This document shows positions 23,581 to 30,480 of a stretch of DNA of 31,514 nucleotides, in pieces. This DNA is from Methylobacter sp. (GTDB taxonomy: Bacteria; Pseudomonadota; Gammaproteobacteria; Methylococcales; Methylomonadaceae), in the NCBI GenBank assembly GCA_023229605.1, contig JALNYY010000034.1, positions 1 to 31,514 of the forward strand. The letters run 5' to 3'. Within the stretch, counting starts at the first letter, position 1, and each line of letters starts with the position of its first letter. The notes below the pieces were generated by a model. It searched no databases, was not told the DNA's origin, and worked only from the letters and a program-made list of their open reading frames with translations. The translations under genes were made by a program, and so were the position numbers.

Positions 23581-24258
23581 GTGAAAATAAATAATTTGAC
23601 GAATGGTTTAGTTGCTACGCTGTTATTAGCCAGTCCCATTGTAGGGGCGGAAACAGAATATCCTGCAGCAGATTTTAAGCCGAAAGTAATTTACCAAGAT
23701 ACTGGCAGCTCAAGCGCGCCTGCGGCAGCATCGACAACTCAGGTTAAGTCGTCGGCTGAGACAGATTCAAAATATCCAGCGGCAGATTTCCAACCAAAGG
23801 TTCTGTACAAGGATGCTGATTATAAACCAAATAAGTTTACAGGGGCATCATCGGCTTCTGATCGGACTGCGATAACTGATGTAAATGTAAGCGCACCGGT
23901 AAAAGCAGAAAAAGCAGAAGAGTCAATGCTCAGTTATTTGTTAGGGCTGGTTATATTTGCGGTGGCTGGATATGTCTTGTTCAGTAAGCGCGATGGTGCA
24001 AAAACTAGAGTTAGCAATTATGAAACGTATTCCAAGCATGTGAGTGGGCTTTCCGGTGTTGCTAGATATCTGAGGAAAAATAATATGGTCGCGGCAACCG
24101 GCGTTGCTAGATACCTAGAAAGCCAGGTTGAAACTGCAAAAGAAGCAGTGGCAGCTAGTGGGGTTGAAAAGTACCTTGAAAAACAAGCCATATCTGCAAA
24201 AGAAAAAGCGGCACAAGCGGGAACCGGAGTTGAAAAGTACATGCGCAACCGGGGGTGA
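23581..24258 (+). CDS. Membrane-anchored protein with [ST]GVxKYL repeats (unknown family), RuMP cluster
   Basis: 225 residues from GTG 23581, AGGGGG eight bases upstream. Residues 1-23 are a signal peptide. The next part holds two copies of YPAADF(K/Q)PKV(I/L)Y(Q/K)D (27-40 and 65-78) and a worn third (DADYKPNKF), then a Ser/Ala/Thr-rich linker. A membrane helix (about 116-134) is followed by SKRDGAKTR, so the C-terminal 90 residues should be cytoplasmic. They carry four copies of a short motif: SGVARYLRK (158), TGVARYLES (173), SGVEKYLEK (193) and TGVEKYMRN (215). The same motif fills the next gene, three bases downstream. I do not recognise the family. A role in tethering cytoplasmic partners to the membrane is inference. 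Confidence 0.85.
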   Translation: MKINNLTNGLVATLLLASPIVGAETEYPAADFKPKVIYQDTGSSSAPAAASTTQVKSSAETDSKYPAADFQPKVLYKDADYKPNKFTGASSASDRTAITDVNVSAPVKAEKAEESMLSYLLGLVIFAVAGYVLFSKRDGAKTRVSNYETYSKHVSGLSGVARYLRKNNMVAATGVARYLESQVETAKEAVAASGVEKYLEKQAISAKEKAAQAGTGVEKYMRNRG

Positions 24259-24261
24259 TAA

Positions 24262-25386
24262 GTGGAACAAAATTACCTGATCAGTTTAGTGTCTGGACTT
24301 TTTGGTTCCAAAAAGGAAGTTGAATCTCAAGGCAGTTCTCGCTTATATGTTGCCGATTCTAGCGGACTTACTGGAGTTGCCAGATATTTGAAGGGGCAGG
24401 AAGTTGTTCCAGTATTAAGCGGAGTTGCCAGGTATCTGGAAAGTATAGAAGAGTTGTCGGCAGTAAAGGACGTCGCTGACTCCTTGGAAAGCCGCGAAGA
24501 AGTGCTAATAGTAGATGGATCTGATCAAAGCCTCGATAAGCAGGTAGCGGTAGTATCTCCAAGTAGTGTTGCTAGATATTTAGAGAGGCTTGATCAGTTG
24601 CCTGTCAGCAGTGTTGGAAAGTATATTGCAAGACAAGCTATATCTATTAAAAGAGCGCCGAAAATCAGCGGTGTTACCAAGTATATGGCAAAGCAAGCTA
24701 ACGTTATAAGCAACATACCCAAAGCAAGTAGTGTTGCTAAGTATGTGGAAAAACAATCTAAATCGCCTGTTATAAGCAGTGTTTCCAAATACATAATAAA
24801 GCAGTCAATATCTGCAAGAAATACAGCGGCGTTAACCGGGGTTGCTAAATATCTTGAGGACGAGTCTATCGCCGAGAGAAAAGCTGCTGCGGCTGCTATA
24901 GTTGCCAGGTATTTGGAGGAACAGCGTATATTCGCAAAAGAGCAGGAAAAAGAAAAAGAAAAACAAGAGCGGTTGGCAATAGAAAAAGAGATGGAAAATG
25001 AACAGGAAAGGGCCGCTGCAGCTGCAGCGGCAACCGGAGTGGCCAGGTATTTGGAAGAGCAGGCAATTTTAGAGAAAGCAAGGCCGCCGGTAAGCGGAGT
25101 TGCCAAATACATGGCAAAACAACTCCTAACTAGAAAGGAAGCGCCTGTTTTAAGTGGAGTTGCAAAGTACATAGCAAGGCAAACAATAAACGTAAAAGAA
25201 ACACCTATTGTAAGTGGCGTCGCAAAGTATGTGGAAAGGGAGGCTAAGTCCGTAAAAATTAAGCCTAAAGTAAGCGGAGTTGCCAAATATATGGAAAAGC
25301 AGTCCGTATTACCTGCTACAAGCGGGGTTTCTAAATACTTGAGAAGACAAATTATTATTGCAAGAGAAAGCCCGGAAAAAGTGTGA
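24262..25386 (+). CDS. Soluble protein of about fifteen [ST]GVA[KR]YL repeats (unknown family), RuMP cluster
   Basis: 374 residues from GTG 24262, three bases behind the previous gene; the GGGGGTG at its end serves as ribosome site. There is no signal or membrane helix. The protein is almost wholly a motif array: clear copies start near residues 37, 53, 101, 116, 136, 156, 172, 192, 212, 258, 278, 298, 318, 338 and 354 (for example SGVAKYMEKQ), and two decayed ones near 69 and 86. Steps are mainly 20, sometimes 15-16. Residues 222-256 are a charged Lys/Glu coiled segment followed by poly-Ala. Gly or Ser then hydrophobic, aromatic and charged residues suggest short amphipathic helices used as multiple docking sites. 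Scaffold function is inference. Confidence 0.85.
   Translation: MEQNYLISLVSGLFGSKKEVESQGSSRLYVADSSGLTGVARYLKGQEVVPVLSGVARYLESIEELSAVKDVADSLESREEVLIVDGSDQSLDKQVAVVSPSSVARYLERLDQLPVSSVGKYIARQAISIKRAPKISGVTKYMAKQANVISNIPKASSVAKYVEKQSKSPVISSVSKYIIKQSISARNTAALTGVAKYLEDESIAERKAAAAAIVARYLEEQRIFAKEQEKEKEKQERLAIEKEMENEQERAAAAAAATGVARYLEEQAILEKARPPVSGVAKYMAKQLLTRKEAPVLSGVAKYIARQTINVKETPIVSGVAKYVEREAKSVKIKPKVSGVAKYMEKQSVLPATSGVSKYLRRQIIIARESPEKV
24370..25353 (+). repeat. Protein-level tandem repeats, about 15 clear and 2 decayed units
   Basis: The stretch coding for the motif units repeats mostly every 60 bases (20 residues), sometimes 45-48. Units share a GGAGTTGCCAARTA-like core, but synonymous sites have diverged, so the array is old and kept by selection on the protein rather than recent slippage. 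Confidence 0.75.
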
Positions 25387-25755
25387 TTGTGACTGAGTAA
25401 TAGTAAAGTCTTCTGCTTGAGCATCAACCAGAAGAGTTACACGAGATAGCAACTAATTGATGTTGTCAGCGTGATCAGTTAAGTTTATGTGAAAGAAGAC
25501 ACTGACTCCATTGTTAATTTGCCTCCAAAAATAAATGGATTTAATTTTGGAGTCCTGCGAAAATTTTTCATTAAAAGCAATTGCTTTTGCATCAGATTGA
25601 TATTTGTTTTTGATGATTAACACACCACAACTACCACAGATATGATCTTATCCCTGCATTATATTTGGACGTCATGCTTGTTATTCTGAATGTATTTAGA
25701 TATTACAAGTGTATGTCCTGACGTTTTTTAATTTTAAAATAATAAGGAGCCTCTA
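25387..25755. other. 369-base spacer upstream of tal with two hairpins
   Basis: TCTTCTG (25409-25415) pairs with CAGAAGA (25429-25435), 13-base loop, soon after the repeat-protein stop. CTCCAAAA (25523-25530) pairs with TTTTGGAG (25545-25552); including the inner TAAA/TTTA the stem is 12 pairs with one mismatch and a TGGA loop. The rest is AT-rich. An AAGGAG site at about 25743-25748 serves tal. The gap may hold an additional promoter for tal; I cannot name one with confidence. Confidence 0.5.
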
Positions 25756-26742
25756 ATGGCAAAGACTTTACTTGAACAACTGAGAGAAATGACCGTAGTC
25801 GTGGCTGACACGGGTGATATTCAGGCTATTGAAACATTCAAGCCACGCGATGCAACGACTAATCCTTCGCTGATTACCGCCGCAGCACAAATGCCGCAAT
25901 ATCAAGGAATCGTTGATGATACGTTGAAAGGCGCCAGAGAGACTTTAGGCAAAGATGCAGCAGCAGCGCAAGTAGCGACCCTCGCGTTTGAGCGTTTGGC
26001 CGTTTCTTTTGGACGGAAGATACTTGAGGTTATTCCAGGACGGGTTTCTACTGAGGTAGATGCACGTCTTTCTTTCGATACTGATGCCAGTGTCCGTGTT
26101 GGCCGAGAACTGATTGCGATGTATGAAGCACAAGGTGTCGCACGTGAACGGGTTCTGATTAAAATAGCCGCGACTTGGGAAGGTATCCAAGCTGCCGCAA
26201 TTCTTGAAAAAGAAGGTATACACTGTAATCTGACTTTATTGTTTGGCTTACATCAAGCAATTGCCTGTGCCGAGAACGGAATAACCCTGATTTCACCTTT
26301 CGTTGGACGTATTTTGGACTGGTACAAAAAAGATACCGGCCGTGATTCTTATGCGCCTGCTGAAGATCCAGGTGTTCTGTCAGTTACAGAAGTTTATAAC
26401 TACTACAAAAAATTTGGCTATAAAACAGAAGTTATGGGAGCCAGCTTCCGTAATATCGGTGAGATTGTTGAATTAGCTGGTTGTGATTTATTGACCATTG
26501 CACCATCCTTATTAGCTGAACTTCAGTCTACCGAGGGTAATCTGGAGCGCAAGTTGGATCCTAAAAATGCAGCTAACGCGGCAATTGAAAAATTAACCAT
26601 TGATAAAGCGACCTTCGATAGCATGCATACTGCAAATCGTATGGCCACTGAAAAACTTGCAGAAGGTATTGATGGCTTTACCAAAGCGTTAGAATCGCTA
26701 GAAGAAATTCTGGCAGCACGATTGGCAGTTCTGGAAGCATAG
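25756..26742 (+). CDS. tal: Transaldolase
   Basis: 328 residues, near the length of the E. coli-type (TalB) enzyme. Landmarks: TGDIQAIETFKPRDATTNPSLI (residues 19-40, given here as one family signature and cut at ATTNPSLI), the Schiff-base Lys136 in VLIKIAATWEGI, CNLTLLF, and SPFVGRILDWYKK. It transfers the dihydroxyacetone unit from fructose 6-phosphate to erythrose 4-phosphate, part of ribulose 5-phosphate regeneration. It is the last gene of the RuMP cluster, 369 bases behind the second repeat-protein gene. AAGGAG precedes ATG 25756. Confidence 0.96.
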   Translation: MAKTLLEQLREMTVVVADTGDIQAIETFKPRDATTNPSLITAAAQMPQYQGIVDDTLKGARETLGKDAAAAQVATLAFERLAVSFGRKILEVIPGRVSTEVDARLSFDTDASVRVGRELIAMYEAQGVARERVLIKIAATWEGIQAAAILEKEGIHCNLTLLFGLHQAIACAENGITLISPFVGRILDWYKKDTGRDSYAPAEDPGVLSVTEVYNYYKKFGYKTEVMGASFRNIGEIVELAGCDLLTIAPSLLAELQSTEGNLERKLDPKNAANAAIEKLTIDKATFDSMHTANRMATEKLAEGIDGFTKALESLEEILAARLAVLEA

Positions 26743-26812
26743 AAGTTTAAGTCATTCGATAGGCTTTATAAATTGTAGCGTAACCTAACTGGTATTTAGC
26801 TTGCGCTACAAT

Positions 26813-26845
26813 ATGTGCAATTTATAGGAAAGATAAATTGCACAT
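26813..26845. terminator. Perfect 13-bp hairpin downstream of tal
   Basis: ATGTGCAATTTAT and ATAAATTGCACAT form a 13-pair stem around AGGAAAG. It is 70 bases after tal and follows another 9-pair stem (26772-26812) directly. The 3' side lacks a T-run, so it may act as a Rho-dependent or stabilising 3' structure. Confidence 0.55.
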
Positions 26846-26892
26846 TAACGGCTGGCGTTGTAGTCATGGTTTTACTTCTCCCGGGCTAAAAT

Positions 26893-26996
26893 AAAATGCC
26901 GGCTTAGGGTTGAACTACTACTTCAGTCAATAAATTCGTACAGATTTCGTTTTTTGATTGAGCGAAAGCCTTGTCCAAAATAACCGCCGGCATTTT
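26893..26996. repeat. 104-bp segment bounded by 11-bp perfect inverted repeats
   Basis: AAAATGCCGGC at 26893-26903 and GCCGGCATTTT at 26986-26996 are exact inverted copies. The size and the terminal inversion would fit a miniature non-autonomous element, but no flanking target duplication is evident to me and no other copy is in the window. Confidence 0.35.
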
Positions 26997-27453
26997 GTTG
27001 GTGAGTTCCATCAATATCAAAACCACCAGTAATTATTCGCCACAAAGACAGGGGGTTTGCATCCAGTGCGTTTGAAAGCGTGTACACTAAACCACCACTC
27101 GATGTTTCTAGTTACTCCCATTTCTCTGCGATTAATCCGGTAAAAAACCTCTTACCCACAAAGAGTATTAAATATTCAAAAAGATGCCAAGCGGTAGATT
27201 ATGCCAAAACACTGAGTAGTTTTATGGCATAACATGCCGGGTTATTAAATATCTCGCGTTCTATTCATAAGGTTGGCGACTCAATAGTTACGAGTTTTGA
27301 ATGGGAATGTTTATTGTGGAAATAATATCTGTTAATATTCAAAGCGAACTGGTTTAGCCTGGTTGCTGTTAACGCAAAACGTTAGGTTTCGTAGAACCGC
27401 CTCAATGCGAAATTTAACTAAACAATAAGTGAGGTGAATTTTGGAAATATATT

Positions 27454-27972
27454 ATGAACAATCTTACAGCGCTCTCATTGAGTATTGCCGGTCTGGCTGG
27501 CGTAGCGACATTTTTGGCAGTAGGGCCTCTTAGCGGTCTCTTTTTCATATGGGCAGCGACTATTGCATGGGCAGCCTATTTTTTTCTGGGAGCCAATCAG
27601 GAAGCGTTAAAGAATACAATTGTTTGTGGGATTTTCGGTGTTTTCATGGCTTGGTTAGCGGCTATTGAACTTACTAATATCCCATCCACAGCAATGCTAG
27701 GTTTTGCATTCTGGGCGGCCGTTACTGTAACCTGTTCAGTGCTTGTCATGTGTCTTGCGGCAAATATTCCAGCGCTTGCGAGTATACCTGCTAGCGTTCT
27801 TGGATACTCGTCTACATTTGCGTATCTGCTGCAAACTCCTGGCAAATTGACTAAAGATATTCTGCTGAGTGTTTCCTTGGATAATCCTATGATTATAATA
27901 TCCATCTCTATCGTAGTGGGTACATGCTTTGGCCAGTGGTCAGGACAGCTGAGTGCAAAATTGACCAAATAA
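27454..27972 (+). CDS. DUF1097-family inner-membrane protein
   Basis: 172 residues, five or six membrane helices. The pattern (small-residue-rich helices, GPLSGLFFIWAATIAWAAYF, and near the end FAYLLQTPG) matches the DUF1097/YcdZ group, whose function is unknown. There is no periplasmic domain or cofactor motif. The gene stands alone on the plus strand, convergent with mshN across 391 bases. A GGA eight bases before ATG 27454 is the likely ribosome site. Confidence 0.75.
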   Translation: MNNLTALSLSIAGLAGVATFLAVGPLSGLFFIWAATIAWAAYFFLGANQEALKNTIVCGIFGVFMAWLAAIELTNIPSTAMLGFAFWAAVTVTCSVLVMCLAANIPALASIPASVLGYSSTFAYLLQTPGKLTKDILLSVSLDNPMIIISISIVVGTCFGQWSGQLSAKLTK

Positions 27973-28363
27973 TCTTAAACTGAATTTCCAATCGTATTGT
28001 GCCTTACTGGCCGACTGTCTATCGTATTAACGGCGGTTATTTTTACGATACGAGAGCGGCCAGCGTTTTAATGTTTGCGCTTGATTGAAAAAATATTCCT
28101 GAAGATAATGAATAACGGAGTATTGTTAGTCTATTGAGAAGACGGACAGTCCAACTGAGGGGATAGATAGCCTCTCAGCAATAGGTGCAAACCACCAAAT
28201 TCGCGATATAAAACATGTTCTTTGTTTATTCGTCAGATGAGAACCAGAAAGAATGTTGTCTTATTTTTAAGGCTATGGCTCTTTTTTCCGGGACAAGATC
28301 CTTATCATGTATGTCGGGTCAGTTTGATTGATGTATTCGCAATGAAGTATAAAGCTTCAAAAT
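27973..28363. other. 391-base spacer between convergent DUF1097 and mshN genes
   Basis: It begins with a nested inverted repeat: CTGGCCG (28007-28013) with CGGCCAG (28057-28063), and inside it TATCGTA (28020-28026) with TACGATA (28044-28050). A second small hairpin is CTGAGGGG (28155-28162) with CCTCTCAG (28171-28178). No gene seen. Confidence 0.45.
28007..28063. terminator. Nested hairpin after the DUF1097 gene
   Basis: Two perfect 7-base stems, one inside the other (28007-28013 with 28057-28063; 28020-28026 with 28044-28050), lie 35 bases after the DUF1097 stop. It is suited to end or protect that transcript. No T-run directly follows. Confidence 0.45.
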
Positions 28364-29452
28364 TTACCTGAGCTCGGTTAATCGCTGCTTAATATAGCTC
28401 ACAATGGATTCTTTCAGGGTATTTTTGCTCAGCGCTTGTTGATAGGCCTCGCGGGCAAATTTTGAATTACCGAGTTTTTCTTGAGATAGGGCGAGGCCCA
28501 GCCAATTTTCGGCTTTTTCCGAGTTGATCGTTACCAGCCTTTGATAGACTTTAGCCGCATTAGTAAATGATTGCTGCTGTTGATAGGTTGCCGCCAATAA
28601 AGATAAATAGGTTTCATCGTTAGAGTTGCTTGCTAAATTAATGCGCTGTAGCGTTTTAAGCGCGCCGTTGGGGTTTCTTTGTTGCAGGAATAGCTGCGCA
28701 CGGGTGTTGATAAATTGCAGGTTGTCAGGAAATAAAGCGAGACTTTGATCCAGGAACTCGGCAGTTTTGTTGATTTGTCCCTGATTGTGCAGTTTTTTGG
28801 CCAATAATAATCGAGCCTTAAGGTGCCGTGGATCAAGCTTAAGGATTTCTTCCAATTTATAGGTCGCCGAGTAATCTTCGAAATTGTTTTCTACCTGACG
28901 ATAGAGTAAATCCGCTTGCTGCTTAGCGGTTATTTGTTTGATCAGCGCCGGTTTAGGGATGATGGGGTTGTTCTTAATTGGGGGCTCAGCAATAGTAGGT
29001 GCGGCTTGAATTGTTGAAGCAGTTTGGACAGGTTGAGCTGGCGGTGTGGGTTGAGCCGTTGGTATTGTTTGGGCGGCAGGTACGCGTTGATCTACCTGAA
29101 CTGACTGGGTTGTGGTGTTTCCAGGTGGTTTCTGTTCGATTTTCACCGCAGTACCGGTAACGGCGTTTGGCGTAGCCAGTACTGTTTCATAAGGAGCAAT
29201 AGGCATTGGATCTTTTTTTACGTTGTCGTTGTTGGCAACGATTACTGGAGGCGATTTAGTCAGCGTTTTGCTGTATTGATAAGCCCAATAAACGCCGCCT
29301 GCTGCAATAATAGCCAATAAACTCCAGAGCAGGAACGGTAGTTTTGACGCGGGTGCCTGAGTTGCCTGAATATTCTGTTGCAGAGCCGGGGGGGCATTAT
29401 TAGCTGTGTTGCGACTTTCAAGGTCGCGTAACATTTGGTTAATCAGACTCAT
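28364..29452 (-). CDS. mshN: MSHA biogenesis protein MshN (TPR protein)
   Basis: 362 residues from ATG 29452. This start is fixed by the ATGA overlap with the mshM stop and by the family N-terminus MSLINQMLRDLESR. A membrane helix (about 38-60) is followed by a Pro/Thr/Gln-rich periplasmic linker and then by at least four TPR-like units (about 185-350, for example KARLLLAKKLHNQGQINKTAEF). MshN is an accessory protein of the mannose-sensitive haemagglutinin (type IV) pilus machine. In Vibrio mshE follows mshN; here no further msh gene is downstream. Confidence 0.9.
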   Translation of the reverse strand: MSLINQMLRDLESRNTANNAPPALQQNIQATQAPASKLPFLLWSLLAIIAAGGVYWAYQYSKTLTKSPPVIVANNDNVKKDPMPIAPYETVLATPNAVTGTAVKIEQKPPGNTTTQSVQVDQRVPAAQTIPTAQPTPPAQPVQTASTIQAAPTIAEPPIKNNPIIPKPALIKQITAKQQADLLYRQVENNFEDYSATYKLEEILKLDPRHLKARLLLAKKLHNQGQINKTAEFLDQSLALFPDNLQFINTRAQLFLQQRNPNGALKTLQRINLASNSNDETYLSLLAATYQQQQSFTNAAKVYQRLVTINSEKAENWLGLALSQEKLGNSKFAREAYQQALSKNTLKESIVSYIKQRLTELR

Positions 29453-30363
29453 AATATGGATGTCATGGGAAACCATAGGTAGAGGTAGCCGACAATTGCA
29501 AGTAGCAACAGTAGTAAATAGCGTTTACGGAAACTAAAAAGAGTAAGTTTTGTGTCGGCGTCTTCGGTATCCAATGCTGCCAGATAAACCTGTTTTGCGC
29601 CAATGGATGACTGGCCTTTGCCATAAGCTGACAGCATTGCTTTATTGGCCAAAATATTAATCAGTCTGGGAATGCCGCGGCTATAGTAATGCATGGTTTT
29701 AATAGCCAAGCCTGAGAAAATGTTTAGATTGCCCATACCGGCGATGCGTAAGCGGTGTTTAATGTAATCCGCAACGTTTTTTTGCGTGAGCGGCTTAAGC
29801 GTATAACTAAAGGTAATGCGTTGCCTGAGTTGCCGGATAGCTTTGTTGCACAATTGCTCATCAAGTTCAGGTTGACCAAATAACACAATTTGCAGCAGTT
29901 TTTGTTTTTCGGTTTCCAGATTGGTAATGAGTCGTAACGCTTCTAATGTTTCAATCGACATGGACTGCGCTTCATCGATAATCAATACCGGTTTTTTTCC
30001 GTTAACAGCGCAATTGATTAGAAAATCATTAATTAGATTCATCAGTCCGTTTTGACCGATATGGCGTGGGTATTCAATACCCATTTCATTGGCACAAGCC
30101 ATTAGCAGACCCACCGGCGACAAGTGGGGATTAGGTATATATGCAGTTTCGAAAGGCTCGGGTAATTCATTGAGCAATTTTCTGCACAGCATGGTTTTGC
30201 CGGTACCGACATCGCCGGTAATTTTGATAAATCCTTCGCCGTTGTGTAAAGCAATCATTAACACATTCAGCGCCTCTACATGAGTCGGCAGCTCGCAAAA
30301 AAACTGTGTGTCGGGCGTTAAGCCGAAGGGCTGGGTATTGAGACCAAAGTGTGCTTTATACAT
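29449..30363 (-). CDS. mshM: MSHA biogenesis ATPase MshM (ExeA-like AAA protein)
   Basis: 304 residues. MYKAHFGLNTQPFGLTPDTQFF is the family N-terminus (given here in its two halves, FGL and PFGLTPD). Walker A is GDVGTGKT (50-57) and Walker B LIIDEAQS with Asp130-Glu131. A C-terminal membrane helix (about 283-301) ends the protein. ExeA/MshM-type ATPases help assemble the secretin in the cell wall. The stop overlaps the mshN start by four bases; mshL ends 117 bases upstream on the same strand. Confidence 0.93.
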   Translation of the reverse strand: MYKAHFGLNTQPFGLTPDTQFFCELPTHVEALNVLMIALHNGEGFIKITGDVGTGKTMLCRKLLNELPEPFETAYIPNPHLSPVGLLMACANEMGIEYPRHIGQNGLMNLINDFLINCAVNGKKPVLIIDEAQSMSIETLEALRLITNLETEKQKLLQIVLFGQPELDEQLCNKAIRQLRQRITFSYTLKPLTQKNVADYIKHRLRIAGMGNLNIFSGLAIKTMHYYSRGIPRLINILANKAMLSAYGKGQSSIGAKQVYLAALDTEDADTKLTLFSFRKRYLLLLLLAIVGYLYLWFPMTSIL

Positions 30364-30480
30364 AAATAACTTTAAAAGTGTTTTTCATGATGGTATTGCC
30401 ATTATTGTAATCAAGTTACGTTACGCCCTACTTTGGGTAGGCATGCAGATTTTGCAGTCGTGGCCCAGTTTTTATATAAG

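Larger units (their letters stand above)
26743..27453. other. 711-base spacer after tal rich in inverted repeats
   Basis: Four pairings stand out. ATTGTAGCG (26772-26780) pairs with CGCTACAAT (26804-26812). ATGTGCAATTTAT (26813-26825) pairs perfectly with ATAAATTGCACAT (26833-26845), a 13-base stem with a 7-base loop. AAAATGCCGGC (26893-26903) is inverted at 26986-26996 (GCCGGCATTTT), bounding 104 bases. TTATGCCA (27199-27206) pairs with TGGCATAA (27225-27232). The first two probably end or protect the tal transcript. Short open frames exist on the minus strand between 26900 and 27110, none with a credible start or recognised content. The last part must hold the promoter of the DUF1097 gene. 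Confidence 0.45.

Noticed and set aside
24594..25427. Long open frame on the minus strand opposite the repeat-protein gene
   Set aside because: It is the antisense image of a repetitive gene with biased codons; it has Leu/Thr/Ser-rich repeat content and no upstream signals.
26890..27110. Two overlapping minus-strand frames of about 40 and 60 codons (one with MELTNKMPAVILDKAF)
   Set aside because: Both look protein-like in different frames of the same DNA, neither has a ribosome site, and an inverted repeat explains part of the region.
28130..28200. Sequence with GGTGCAAACC and a small hairpin that recalls a c-di-GMP (GEMM) riboswitch
   Set aside because: It lies between two convergent gene ends with nothing downstream to control, and the overall fold of that riboswitch is not present.
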